From Rikenellaceae bacterium (GTDB lineage Bacteria > Bacteroidota > Bacteroidia > Bacteroidales > Rikenellaceae): a stretch of 64,000 bases of DNA. Below are positions 55,809 to 64,000 of this stretch, in pieces. The notes under the pieces are model-generated. The model did not search any database. It had not been told where the DNA came from and saw only the letters and a program-made list of their open reading frames with translations. The stretch lies in the NCBI GenBank assembly GCA_015060015.1, contig SUZG01000003.1, positions 1 to 64,000 on the forward strand, in the 5' to 3' direction. Each line of letters begins with the position of its first letter. The first letter of the stretch is position 1. The translations under genes were made by a program, and so were the position numbers.

Positions 55809-55837
55809 CAAAGGTAATACCCCCCCCAGAAATGCAA
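55809..55837 (-). promoter_or_regulatory. Promoter of the TlpA-like gene
   Basis: Minus strand: TTG (55835-55837), 18 bp, TACCTTTG (55809-55816). The start codon is 30 nt below. Confidence 0.65.
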
Positions 55838-55854
55838 ACATTTTGGGCAAAAAA

Positions 55855-58530
55855 TTATATTCCCGTAATCTTCTTTATCTCGTTGAGTTTATTGAGTGCT
55901 TCAAGCGGAGTGAGAGAATTGATATCAAGACCCTTGATCTGGTCGCGTATCTGAATCAATACGGGGTCGTCAAGCTGGAACATCGAGAGTTGCAGACTAC
56001 CCTGCCCCGCCACATCGGCCACCTGCTTTGACGAAGGCTGACCGCGACGCTTGCGTTGCGGTGTAGCGACTCCGGCTGCCACATCGTTATTGCCATAGAC
56101 CGTTTCCAGATTACCCAAAATCTCCGTTGCTCGCTTTACGATACTCTGCGGCATACCCGCCATACGGGCAACGTGGATACCGAAGGAGTGTTCTGTGCCG
56201 CCACGGGCCAGCTTGCGAAGGAATACAATCGTCTTATCCACCTCCTTCACCGAGACGTGATAGTTCTTGATGCGGGGGAACAATTGCTCCATCTCATTCA
56301 GCTCGTGGTAGTGCGTCGCAAAGAGAGTCTTGGCGTGCCCCGAAGGATAGTTATGTATATACTCCACCATCGCCCAAGCGATAGATATACCGTCGTAGGT
56401 GCTTGTGCCGCGACCAATCTCGTCCAGAAGGATAAGGCTACGGTTGGAGATGTTGTTCAGAATACTTGCCGACTCCAGCATCTCGACCATAAACGTAGAT
56501 TCGCCCTGCGAGATATTGTCCGAAGCACCCACGCGGGTAAAAATCTTATCCACAATGCCTATATGAGCCGATGATGCCGGCACGAATGAGCCCATCTGTG
56601 CCATAAGGATAATGAGGGCTGTCTGACGCAGCAGAGCCGACTTACCCGACATATTGGGGCCCGTAATCATCATAATCTGCTGGTCGGTGTTGTTCAGCAG
56701 CACATCGTTGGGGATATACTCCTCGCCTACCGCCATAAGATGCTCTATGACGGGATGACGGCCATCGCGGATATCAATCACATCGCCATTATCCAGCACG
56801 GGACGCACATAACGGCACTCGCACGCCATACGGGCAAACGATTGCAGACAGTCGATGCGGGCGATGGCGGCTGCATCACGCAGAATGGGCTTTAAGTGTT
56901 CGGCAATGTATTGCACAAGAGAGGTATAGAGTTCCTGCTCGATAGCGAGTATTCTATCCTGTGCTCCGAGAATCTTCTCCTCATACTCCTTCAACTCCTC
57001 GGTAATATATCGTTCAGCAGCCGTAAGCGTCTGCTTGCGAATCCAACTCTCGGGGACCTTATCCTTGTGAGTATTGCGTACCTCAATATAGTAACCAAAG
57101 ACATTGTTATAACTGATTTTCAGCGACGGGATGCCCGTAGCCTCACTCTCACGCTGCTGAATCATCTGCAACACATCCTTGCCGTGAAGTGCTATGCGAC
57201 GCAGGTCGTCAAGCTCCGAAGATACGCCATCGGCTATGATGCCGCCCTTGGCGATATTGTTATTAGCCGGATCGGGGAAAATCTCGCGTGCAAGGCGGTC
57301 ACGCACCTCGGTCAGAGGATTAATCTCGGCAGCAAGTTCGTGCATACGGTCATCGTCCGACGACTCCAACAGAGCTTTAAGCGTTTCGGTTGCCGTAAGA
57401 GAGTTTTTCAACTGCACCAGCTCACGAGGCAGCACGCGACCCGCAGCAATACGGGCCGAGAGGCGTTCCAGATCGCCCACCAGCGAGATATGTTCACGCA
57501 GAGCAGCACTGAAATCGGCATCCGTAGCGAACTTCTCAACCACATCCTGACGGCGGCGAATAGCCTCGACATCCACCAGCGGCATAGCAATCCAGCGTTT
57601 CAGCAATCTGCCACCCATCGACGTCAATGTGCGGTCAATAACATCGGCAAACGAGCATTTATCCTGCGAGCCATTCGAAGAGAAGAGTTCAAGGTTGCGG
57701 ATTGTAAACTTATCAATCCAGACAAATTCGTTCTTGTCAATTCGCGAGATAGAGTTGATATGCCCCACCTGACGGTGCTCGGTGAATTCCAGATAGTAGA
57801 GAATAGCTCCCGCAGCAGCTATGCCTGAACGCAGTTTCTCAATACCGAAGCCTTTGAGGGTCTTTGTGCCGAACTGCTTGCACAACTTGTCATAGTTGAT
57901 ATCCGCCGAGAATACCCACTCCTCCAATCGATAGGTATAGTAGCGATTGCCGAAAGCCGACTCAAAGCGATCCTCATAGCCTCGCTGATAGAGCACCTCC
58001 TTGGGAGCAAAGCTCGACATGAGCTTGTCGATATATTTGTCATCGCCCTCGGCTGTAAAGAACTCACCTGTAGATACATCCAGAAAAGCCACGCCCGTCT
58101 CCTTGCTTCCGAAATATATGGCTGCGAGGAATGAATTCTCCTTGTTGGGCAGGATATTGTCGCCCAGCACCACCCCCGGAGTGACTAATTCAATCACACC
58201 ACGCTTGACAATCTGATTACCCTTGACAGTTTTGGGATCCTCCAACTGCTCACAAATGGCAACTCTCTCGCCTGCTCTCACCAATTTAGGCAGATATGAG
58301 TCAATGGCGTGATGCGGGAAGCCTGCCAACTCCACATGCGAGGCAGAGCCATTTGCCCGGCGTGTAAGGGTTATGCCCAATATAGAGCTTGTTTTGATGG
58401 CATCGGCACCGAATGTTTCATAAAAGTCACCCATGCGAAATAGCAATATCGCATCAGGGTGCTGTGCCTTGACCTTATTGTATTGCTCCATCAAAGGAGT
58501 CTCTTTCTTTTTCTTCTCTTCTGCCATCAT
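55855..58530 (-). CDS. mutS: DNA mismatch repair protein MutS
   Basis: An 891-residue mismatch sensor. N-terminal [27 protein letters not shown] contains the mismatch-wedge Phe-x-Glu region; the ATPase domain has [13 protein letters not shown], the STFMVEM motif, [13 protein letters not shown] and ATHYHEL; a C-terminal tail follows. Two adjacent ATGs could serve as start. The RecD-like gene lies 42 nt upstream on the same strand, so the pair may be co-transcribed. Confidence 0.97.
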   Translation of the reverse strand: MMAEEKKKKETPLMEQYNKVKAQHPDAILLFRMGDFYETFGADAIKTSSILGITLTRRANGSASHVELAGFPHHAIDSYLPKLVRAGERVAICEQLEDPKTVKGNQIVKRGVIELVTPGVVLGDNILPNKENSFLAAIYFGSKETGVAFLDVSTGEFFTAEGDDKYIDKLMSSFAPKEVLYQRGYEDRFESAFGNRYYTYRLEEWVFSADINYDKLCKQFGTKTLKGFGIEKLRSGIAAAGAILYYLEFTEHRQVGHINSISRIDKNEFVWIDKFTIRNLELFSSNGSQDKCSFADVIDRTLTSMGGRLLKRWIAMPLVDVEAIRRRQDVVEKFATDADFSAALREHISLVGDLERLSARIAAGRVLPRELVQLKNSLTATETLKALLESSDDDRMHELAAEINPLTEVRDRLAREIFPDPANNNIAKGGIIADGVSSELDDLRRIALHGKDVLQMIQQRESEATGIPSLKISYNNVFGYYIEVRNTHKDKVPESWIRKQTLTAAERYITEELKEYEEKILGAQDRILAIEQELYTSLVQYIAEHLKPILRDAAAIARIDCLQSFARMACECRYVRPVLDNGDVIDIRDGRHPVIEHLMAVGEEYIPNDVLLNNTDQQIMMITGPNMSGKSALLRQTALIILMAQMGSFVPASSAHIGIVDKIFTRVGASDNISQGESTFMVEMLESASILNNISNRSLILLDEIGRGTSTYDGISIAWAMVEYIHNYPSGHAKTLFATHYHELNEMEQLFPRIKNYHVSVKEVDKTIVFLRKLARGGTEHSFGIHVARMAGMPQSIVKRATEILGNLETVYGNNDVAAGVATPQRKRRGQPSSKQVADVAGQGSLQLSMFQLDDPVLIQIRDQIKGLDINSLTPLEALNKLNEIKKITGI

Positions 58531-58572
58531 TAAAAAAATTAATAGACAAAGATAGCTTTTTGACCGAGAATA

Positions 58573-59985
58573 TCAAAAAAATCTCTCGTCAAAATTCACC
58601 AAATAGACCTTGTCGGTAGCACGGGTTATGGCGGTATATAGCCAACGCAACATATCGCGACTCATAGGCTCATCGCCAAAGAGACATTTATCGATGAACA
58701 CGACCCGCCACTGGCCGCCCTGTGCCTTGTGACAGGTAACCGCATAGGCGAATTTCACCTGCACGGCGTTATAGTGCGGATTCTCACGTATCTCTCTGAA
58801 ACGCTTTATCTTACTCTTTACATCAAGGTAGTCTTTTTCCACCTCGTCAAACAGTTTGCGGCTCTCCTCCTGTGTCAATGATGGCGACTCCGATGAGATG
58901 GTGTCAAGCAGAATCTTGCACTCTATCTCCATATCGTCGTAGTCGGCAAACGACAGCACCGCCTCGGCGAAGTGGAAGCCGTAGAAATCCTCAAAACGAC
59001 GAATCTTTTTCAGTAGTGCAATATCGCCATTGGCAATAAAACTCATCGGACAATCCTTTATTCTTTCGGTGTAGTGATAGTTATTCTTCACCACCATCAG
59101 CATATCTCCACTCTCGATAGCCTCCTCGGCCGAGAGATTATAGCGGCGAATACCCTCATTGAAGCGATTTGCACGCTTGTTGGAACGGGTAACCACGATG
59201 ACCTCTTCGCGACCATATCTGTCGTAGGCGTCCTGCAACCTTTCCAATATATCCACACCGCTGATAGCCTCAAAATCGGGGTGTTGCATATCAAACTGCG
59301 GCACTTCGTAGAGGCCATTCTCCAGCATGCATCTCAACATCGTGGCGTTGAACAATATACCCGACTCGGCACTCTGTCGTACCACATCATCCATCGAGGC
59401 ATAGACCACATCGCCATAACCCTGCATAACCGACTCATCCAACGCCGGGCTGTAATCTGCACCCACGGGTGGCAGCTGGGCATCATCGCCGACCAAAAGC
59501 AGACGGCACTCCTTGCCGCTGCGAACATATTTTACAAGATCTTCCAACAGTGAGCCACTGCCGAAAATCTGGCCATCGCCCGCCCTGTCCGAGAGCATTG
59601 ATGCCTCATCCACGATAAACACCGCACCCTTGTCTTTATTGATATCAAGCGAAAATTTCGATTCGTAATCGGCATTTGTTCTCTCACGATATATATGTTT
59701 GTGAATTGTGCGGGCCGTTTGTCCTGAATAGTGCGACAACACCTTTGCCGCACGACCTGTCGGTGCCAGCAGAACACTCTTGATTCCCAAATCTTTCAAT
59801 ACGGCAACAACAGCAGCCACAAGAGTCGTCTTTCCGGTACCCGCATAGCCGTTTAATACGAATATAGAGGAGTAATTTGGCGAAATTAACCAATCAGATA
59901 ACTTTTCTACAACTTTTTTCTGGCTAAAAGTTGCTTCAAAAGAGAATTTTGCGTAAATTTGGCCTGCGATATGGGTTTTAAGCAT
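58573..59985 (-). CDS. RecD-like superfamily 1 DNA helicase
   Basis: A 470-residue SF1B-type helicase without nuclease domain. Walker A NGYAGTGKTT, motif Ia LLAPTGRAAKVL, motif II FIVDEASML, motif III LVGDDAQLPPVG, and the C-terminal UvrD_C_2 segment VTCHKAQGGQW...YTAITRATDKVYLV are in order. I use the start at 59985 because the promoter (60016-60046) would lie inside the longer frame. Role probably in recombination or repair. Confidence 0.88.
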   Translation of the reverse strand: MLKTHIAGQIYAKFSFEATFSQKKVVEKLSDWLISPNYSSIFVLNGYAGTGKTTLVAAVVAVLKDLGIKSVLLAPTGRAAKVLSHYSGQTARTIHKHIYRERTNADYESKFSLDINKDKGAVFIVDEASMLSDRAGDGQIFGSGSLLEDLVKYVRSGKECRLLLVGDDAQLPPVGADYSPALDESVMQGYGDVVYASMDDVVRQSAESGILFNATMLRCMLENGLYEVPQFDMQHPDFEAISGVDILERLQDAYDRYGREEVIVVTRSNKRANRFNEGIRRYNLSAEEAIESGDMLMVVKNNYHYTERIKDCPMSFIANGDIALLKKIRRFEDFYGFHFAEAVLSFADYDDMEIECKILLDTISSESPSLTQEESRKLFDEVEKDYLDVKSKIKRFREIRENPHYNAVQVKFAYAVTCHKAQGGQWRVVFIDKCLFGDEPMSRDMLRWLYTAITRATDKVYLVNFDERFF

Positions 59986-60003
59986 CCGTTTCGTAATTTT
60001 AGT

Positions 60004-60011
60004 TAAGTTTG
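60004..60011 (+). promoter_or_regulatory. -7 box for the unknown membrane-anchored protein
   Basis: TAAGTTTG lies 36 bp before ATG 60048 and faces the opposing promoter box at 60016. No good -33 TTG. Confidence 0.45.
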
Positions 60012-60015
60012 GATA

Positions 60016-60046
60016 CAAAATTAATAACAAATAACTAATAACACAA
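60016..60046 (-). promoter_or_regulatory. Promoter of the RecD-like gene
   Basis: Minus strand: TTG (60044-60046), 20 bp, TAATTTTG (60016-60023). Start codon 30 nt below. Confidence 0.7.
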
Positions 60047-60047
60047 A

Positions 60048-60686
60048 ATGAAAAAAGCAGTACAAATTATTCTTGGCATTGTAATCATTGCCTTGATATG
60101 GTGGATTGCATCGCTTATTGCACAACCATTGAGTTTTGAGAAGCAGCTCAAAGAGCGTAATGCAGTTGTTATCGAGAAGTTGAAGGACATTCGTACAGCA
60201 GAGCGTGCTTACAAGAGCAAGTACAAGAAGTTTACTGACAACTTCGACACTTTGGCTCACTTCATCCTTCATGACTCTTTGCAGATGGAACGTAAGCTGG
60301 TGGATGAGGATGACTCTGTTGCAATGGCAAGATTGAAGCGTTTGAAGAAGAAGAACGTTGAGACTTACTATATCCACGTTATCGACACTATCTTCAACCC
60401 TCGTAAGTTCACAGCAGAGGATGTACACAACTTGCGTTACATTCCTTTCACAAACAACACCGTTGAGTTTATCCTGGAGGCAGGTGAGGCTGCTACTGGT
60501 TCAACAATGGTATTGCCCGTTGTAGAGTGCCGTGCTCCTTACAAGGCTTACCTCGACACTATTGAGTACCGTCAGAACATCATCAACCTTATCGACGACC
60601 GTGTAAATAACTTCGGTCAGTACGCAGGCTTGAAGTTCGGTTCTATGGAGGGTAGCAACAACGAGGCTGGTAACTGGGGTGAGTAA
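60048..60686 (+). CDS. Conserved-looking membrane-anchored protein of unknown function
   Basis: A 212-residue protein I cannot name. One N-terminal membrane segment (about 5-25) is followed by a lysine-rich amphipathic helix (KQLKERNAVVIEKLKDIRTAERAY, about 32-55, described by its heptad-like pattern), then a globular part with FTAEDVHNLRYIPF and an acidic C-terminus. The membrane helix plus RTAERAYKSKYKKFTDN loosely recall pilin-like or periplasmic scaffold proteins, but no pilin peptidase site is seen. Codon use is like that of highly expressed genes here. Confidence 0.7.
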   Translation: MKKAVQIILGIVIIALIWWIASLIAQPLSFEKQLKERNAVVIEKLKDIRTAERAYKSKYKKFTDNFDTLAHFILHDSLQMERKLVDEDDSVAMARLKRLKKKNVETYYIHVIDTIFNPRKFTAEDVHNLRYIPFTNNTVEFILEAGEAATGSTMVLPVVECRAPYKAYLDTIEYRQNIINLIDDRVNNFGQYAGLKFGSMEGSNNEAGNWGE

Positions 60687-60705
60687 TCACGCTTGACGTA
60701 GATTT

Positions 60706-60742
60706 AGAGGCTGTCCAACAAAAAGTGGCAGCCTCTTTTTTG
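60706..60742 (+). terminator. Terminator of the unknown membrane-anchored gene
   Basis: AGAGGCTG (60706-60713) pairs with CAGCCTCT (60729-60736), then a T run. Confidence 0.82.
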
Positions 60743-60767
60743 TAGCACTATTAATATAAGGTATAGA

Positions 60768-61298
60768 ATGAGAATTATCAGCGGTAGTTGCGGAGGTCGC
60801 ACTATTACCCCTCCCAAGAATCTGCGAGCTCGTCCCACGACAGACTTCGCCAAGGAGAACCTGTTTAATGTACTGGGCAATATGCTCGACTTCGAGGGTT
60901 TGGAGGTGCTGGATCTGTTTGCCGGCACTGGCTCCATAAGCTATGAGTTTGCGTCACGCGGTGCGGCATCGGTCACATCGGTTGAAATCAATGCTGTGCA
61001 TTACAACTTTATCCGCACCACTGCTCAAGGCTTTGGCTTGAAGGCTATACACCCTACGAAGGCGAATGTGTTCCTCTATTTGAAAAATTGTGCAAAGCAG
61101 TTTGACCTTATATTCTCCGATGCTCCCTACGACCTTGAAGGTAGCGAGCAGGTTATAGAGTTGGTATTCGCAAATAACTTGCTACGCGAGGGTGGCATAC
61201 TCATCTTCGAGCACTCCAAATCACAAAATTTCAGCGAGCATCCGCGATTTACTAAAACGAAAAGTTACGGTAGTGTACAATTTTCGTTTTTTGAATAA
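60768..61298 (+). CDS. rsmD: 16S rRNA (guanine(966)-N2)-methyltransferase RsmD
   Basis: A 176-residue SAM-dependent methyltransferase. MRIISGSCGGRTI and RPTTDFAKENLFNVL are the RsmD N-terminal signature; VLDLFAGTGSISYEFASRG is the SAM loop; the catalytic motif reads SDAPYDL rather than the usual DPPY. It modifies 16S rRNA G966. Ends 66 nt before tRNA-Asp. Confidence 0.9.
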   Translation: MRIISGSCGGRTITPPKNLRARPTTDFAKENLFNVLGNMLDFEGLEVLDLFAGTGSISYEFASRGAASVTSVEINAVHYNFIRTTAQGFGLKAIHPTKANVFLYLKNCAKQFDLIFSDAPYDLEGSEQVIELVFANNLLREGGILIFEHSKSQNFSEHPRFTKTKSYGSVQFSFFE

Positions 61299-61316
61299 TA
61301 TTTTTTCTACAATTGA

Positions 61317-61346
61317 TTGCGATTTACATTTTTTGTATTATATTTG
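61317..61346 (+). promoter_or_regulatory. Promoter of tRNA-Asp
   Basis: TTG (61317-61319), 19 bp, TATATTTG (61339-61346). The next bases CACTCGCAATC match those after the tRNA-Gly promoter. Confidence 0.82.
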
Positions 61347-61363
61347 CACTCGCAATCAGCAAT

Positions 61364-61437
61364 GGTGCGTTAGTTCAGCTGGTTAGAATACGTGCCTGTC
61401 ACGCACGGGGTCAGGGGTTCGAGTCCCCTACGCACCG
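61364..61437 (+). tRNA. tRNA-Asp (GUC)
   Basis: A complete 74-nt cloverleaf: acceptor GGTGCGT/ACGCACC, D-arm GTTCAGCTGGTTAGAAT, anticodon stem CGTGC/GCACG with loop CTGTCAC (anticodon GUC), T-loop GTTCGAGTC. Discriminator G; CCA not encoded. Confidence 0.96.
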
Positions 61438-61462
61438 CAAAGTTTGTTTAAGAATAAGCAGA

Positions 61463-61490
61463 AGACAATCTTTCGAGATTGTCTTTTTTT
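61463..61490 (+). terminator. Terminator of tRNA-Asp
   Basis: AGACAATCT ttcg AGATTGTCT with a UUCG tetraloop, followed by seven T. Confidence 0.88.
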
Positions 61491-61499
61491 GTTGGGTTA

Positions 61500-61735
61500 T
61501 AGTCCTTGCGAGTAAACTCGCAGTTCTATCCCCCACCAAAAACATCGACGATGTATCTGCTTATTCTCCGCTTCTGCATAGCGAATCTCGAAATATTGTA
61601 GGGGTTGAGCCGATAAAATTATATATATTGCTCGGCTCAGCCTGCGCTTAAAGGTATCGGCTCTTCGCCTATCGGCGGTCGAGTCCCCCATATTTCATCT
61701 TCGCCGTTCAAAGCCTTACAATTCTTTTTCTCGTA
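61500..61735 (+). repeat. Degenerate hairpin/tRNA-remnant region after tRNA-Asp (locus D)
   Basis: No gene. TGCGAGT aa ACTCGCA (61507-61522) is a perfect small hairpin. A weak inverted copy of the tRNA-Asp 3' flank (TCTGCTTATTCT and GAATCTCGAAATATTGT) follows. At 61614-61690 the order TATATATAT, AAAGGT, CTTCG, then GTCGAGTCCCC resembles locus A, with GTCGAGTCCCC matching the 3' half of the tRNA-Asp T-arm. I read it as an eroded member of the same element family. Confidence 0.5.
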
Positions 61736-61749
61736 TCGGGTCCAATAGA

Positions 61750-61780
61750 CAAAAAAAATGCGGAGCAAATACTCCGCATT
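61750..61780 (-). terminator. Terminator of the GH110-like gene
   Basis: AATGCGGAG/CTCCGCATT stem (61757-61780) with an A run on the plus strand at 61751-61758; 23 nt past the stop codon. Confidence 0.85.
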
Positions 61781-61803
61781 TATTGTTTATAGTAGGTAGG
61801 CAA

Positions 61804-63498
61804 CTACTCCACTACCAGATTCTCAACACTGCGTGTTTCAAGTGTCAGACCACAACCTTCAACCCTGTTACGCAACACCTCGATATTCTTTGCATTGCGA
61901 ACAGAGATACCGCAGGTTGTGGTGTCGCCCGTACCAATGATTGTGTTATCAATAATCTTCACGCCATCGTGCAGGGTTGTACCCTCGGTGTCGGGTGTGC
62001 CAATCACAACCGCAATACCCGCTGCACCATACTGGCAACCTGCACCCAAGCCACAATTCACCATCACATTACGCTGGATAACCAGATCCTTGGCGTGAGT
62101 ACCCTCCTTCCAGACTGACTCCGCACCGACGTGGATAGCTGTACCGGTACTGCCTCGGAAGATATTATCCTCAATAACAACGCCACGGGTCTTTGCCAAT
62201 ACACAGCGTGCAAGGTTGCCCCAAACCGTAGAACGACGGAACTCCAGACGTGGCAGCTTTGTTACATTAAAAAGGTAGTACTCCTCGAACTTCTCCGGGA
62301 GGTCGCAGTTAAGACGCACCTTTACATCCACCTGTGGAGCTTCGTGCTGAACATCCACAACCTCGGCCTCGCCGACAACCTCCAAAGTAGAAATCTTCAC
62401 AATCTCCATCTTGTCGCCCACGCGAGGAACATCAGCCACCTGAATATGAGTATAGGTAGGAGCCTTCAATGTAAGGGTCGCCCAGCCATCCTCCACAGAG
62501 GCGATGTCGTGATAATAGCCATGCACATTGGTTGCGTCGTCGCCCTGACCGCGGAACATACAACCGTCAAACGAGATTGTACCCTCGCAGCAGGCGAAGT
62601 GTGTAGCATCGGTATTGGTTGAGAAGGTATAACCCTCCGAAGGGATGATATTCAAGCCCTTGATGGTTACATCGCGGCTATCGAAGCCCACGATACCCAT
62701 ACCGCACTGCGAATGGATGGTTACATTCTCAATCGTGGTGTTTGTTGAACGCCACACCAAAATAGCGGGTCGGAAGTGGAATGAGTGAGGCGTTGCAACG
62801 GGAGCATCCATCATATATTCCGGAAGCTTACCCTTGAATACCACCTTGTTACCCTCCAATACCTCCTGACGGGCAAAGTAGAAGGGAGAACGATAGATTC
62901 CGCTAATCTTGTTATCCCACAACATAACTCGGGGGAATGGAGTATCCATAGTCAAAGTGCGTTCAGGACCGAACTGTACGGTAAAGGTCTTCTCGTCAAT
63001 AGCACATACTCTACCCTCCGAGAAGGGCTTACGCTTATAATCAATAGTAAGACCACGCACCGTAAAATCCTGACTGCCGACAATAGAGAGAGGTTCCATC
63101 CAGCCCTCGCACATAAGCACAGCTCCGCGTGCGTCTATCGTTGTTGAAACACTACCCTCAAAGTCCAGACCGCGGACATAGGGGTAGTATGGCTTGAAGA
63201 TAGTTCCCTCGGGATTCTGCCCCATCTTTCCCGACATAACCTCCTGCTCCAAGCGTTCTGCCTCGGCATCACGCAGACGATACACTCCGGCGGGCATATA
63301 GAGTGTCGTACCGGCATTCTCGCGGCAATACTCCGCAGCACGACGCAATGCACGGGTGTCATCCTTGCCATCGTCGGGCTTGGCTCCGAAATCTACAACA
63401 GAGATGGTTTGTCCCTTGCTCTCCGGCTCGGCAGCAGCAGCTATGCCAACGGCCGAGAGGAGCATAGCACACAACAGGAAAAGTGTTTTTTTAATCAT
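61804..63498 (-). CDS. GH110-like alpha-1,3-galactosidase (beta-helix)
   Basis: A 564-residue exported right-handed beta-helix hydrolase. Start at 63498 gives a signal peptide (MIKKTLFLLCAMLLSAVGIAAAA); the longer frame would span an upstream terminator. ISVVDFGAKPDDGKDDT is a typical beta-helix opening. VLMCEGWMEP, GLTIDYKRKPFSEG, STNTDATHF and especially FRGQGDDATNVHGYYHD correspond, from memory, to family 110, which removes terminal alpha-1,3-galactose as in blood group B antigens. A pectate-lyase-like enzyme of another family is the alternative. Confidence 0.8.
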   Translation of the reverse strand: MIKKTLFLLCAMLLSAVGIAAAAEPESKGQTISVVDFGAKPDDGKDDTRALRRAAEYCRENAGTTLYMPAGVYRLRDAEAERLEQEVMSGKMGQNPEGTIFKPYYPYVRGLDFEGSVSTTIDARGAVLMCEGWMEPLSIVGSQDFTVRGLTIDYKRKPFSEGRVCAIDEKTFTVQFGPERTLTMDTPFPRVMLWDNKISGIYRSPFYFARQEVLEGNKVVFKGKLPEYMMDAPVATPHSFHFRPAILVWRSTNTTIENVTIHSQCGMGIVGFDSRDVTIKGLNIIPSEGYTFSTNTDATHFACCEGTISFDGCMFRGQGDDATNVHGYYHDIASVEDGWATLTLKAPTYTHIQVADVPRVGDKMEIVKISTLEVVGEAEVVDVQHEAPQVDVKVRLNCDLPEKFEEYYLFNVTKLPRLEFRRSTVWGNLARCVLAKTRGVVIEDNIFRGSTGTAIHVGAESVWKEGTHAKDLVIQRNVMVNCGLGAGCQYGAAGIAVVIGTPDTEGTTLHDGVKIIDNTIIGTGDTTTCGISVRNAKNIEVLRNRVEGCGLTLETRSVENLVVE

Positions 63499-63523
63499 AA
63501 TCAGTATCTTTTTATTTGGGTTT

Positions 63524-63560
63524 TTCTTAAAAAAGCAGCCATCACACATTGATAGCTGCT
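63524..63560 (-). terminator. Terminator of the lytic transglycosylase gene
   Basis: AGCAGCTATCA/TGATGGCTGCT on the minus strand (63534-63560; one mismatch), followed by a T run; 20 nt past the stop. Confidence 0.8.
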
Positions 63561-63579
63561 TATGGGTTGGCAAAGGATG

Positions 63580-64000
63580 TTACGCACCCTGTGCTATACG
63601 ACGATACATCTCGTATCGTTTCATCACCTCGCGGACATAAGCCTCGGTTTGCTTGCTACCCGTAAATTTACCATAACGGACTACCTCACTCTCGTAAATC
63701 TCAGGGTTGGCCTTTTGTTGGAGATAGTGGGATACAACACTCCACGAGTTGTAATCCTCTCCATTGCTTCGTGCCAAACGACGAGCATCCGACACGTGGC
63801 CGATACCGCCATTATAACAGGCAAGAATAATACTTAAACGATCACTCTGCGATGTAGAAGGTGCAAGTTTCAATGTGCTCTCAATCTTCGAAAGGAGCTT
63901 TCCGGCTAAACGGATATTGGTCTCCGTGTCGGCAATATCCTCCTTCGCCACATTAAACTGCTTTCCCACAATAGGCATAATCTGCATCAGTCCTATTGCA
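63580..64000 (-). CDS. Lytic murein transglycosylase, C-terminal part
   Basis: The gene runs off the right edge, so only the last 139 codons are present (starting AIGLMQIMP). GLMQIMP, DTETNIRLAGKLL and ACYNGGIGHV are SLT-domain motifs of the MltF/Slt type that cleave the glycan strand of peptidoglycan. The catalytic Glu lies outside the window. The C-terminal helix with YVREVMKRYEMYR is typical for MltF-like proteins. Confidence 0.88.
   Translation of the reverse strand, partial: AIGLMQIMPIVGKQFNVAKEDIADTETNIRLAGKLLSKIESTLKLAPSTSQSDRLSIILACYNGGIGHVSDARRLARSNGEDYNSWSVVSHYLQQKANPEIYESEVVRYGKFTGSKQTEAYVREVMKRYEMYRRIAQGA

Overview
The window looks like an ordinary chromosomal stretch from a gut Bacteroidales bacterium. 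A Rikenellaceae/Alistipes-like genome is my guess, not something proved here. Supporting signs are a short primary sigma factor starting near region 1.2, repeated Bacteroidota promoters (a -33 TTG about 19-20 bp before a -7 TAnnTTTG box), weak ribosome binding sites, a rha operon with an AraC regulator, host-glycan hydrolases (GH35, GH110), rubrerythrin and Rex. There is no phage, conjugative element, CRISPR array, rRNA operon or transposase.

Layout. 1-2.7 kb is an accessory, AT-rich edge: one orphan gene, an SDR oxidoreductase, tRNA-Gly and two copies of a hairpin element next to tRNA 3' remnants. 2.7-7 kb: LuxC-like acyl-CoA reductase with a PatB-type aminotransferase, then rubrerythrin and a CapA protein on the minus strand. 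7-12.7 kb: ettA-hisS-S41 protease-mnmA, a translation-centred operon. 12.7-20.2 kb: DedA protein, aroE, a DUF2007 protein, a serine hydrolase, dnaE and trxA. 20.4-29.9 kb, minus: htpG, a seven-gene run dnaN-exonuclease-LysM/PBP1 protein-rex-ribF-like-thioesterase-YhhN, and a nucleoside phosphorylase. 30-36.6 kb: glmM, M20 peptidase, DUF4294 protein, GH35 beta-galactosidase, nitroreductase. 36.6-39.2 kb, minus: a lipoprotein TIM-barrel isomerase with a cysteine-rich tail, and an NhaC antiporter. 39.3-43.6 kb: eno, a tRNA-Thr array, rpoD, glyA. 44-50.8 kb: the rhamnose operon rhaB-rhaA-fucO-rhaT-rhaD plus AraC regulator. 51-54.5 kb: ftsE, gyrB, udk. 54.6-60 kb, minus: TlpA-like lipoprotein, mutS, RecD-like helicase. 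60-61.4 kb: an unknown membrane-anchored protein, rsmD, tRNA-Asp. 61.8-64 kb, minus: a GH110-like galactosidase and the 3' part of a lytic transglycosylase.

How the genes fit together. Housekeeping modules (replication, translation, mismatch repair, sigma factor) are interleaved with carbohydrate foraging. GH35 and GH110 can remove terminal galactose from glycans, and the rha operon turns rhamnose into DHAP plus lactaldehyde, with FucO reducing lactaldehyde to propanediol.

Most unusual signals. First, a family of short hairpin elements sits against duplicated tRNA 3' ends at four places, including a tandem array of about 165 bp units behind tRNA-Thr. Second, a 90-residue tail with 20 cysteines is fused to a lipoprotein sugar isomerase/epimerase. 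Third, there are several unexplained intergenic inverted repeats. Some gene starts given here are later than the longest open frame, because a promoter box or a signal peptide shows the longer start cannot be right.
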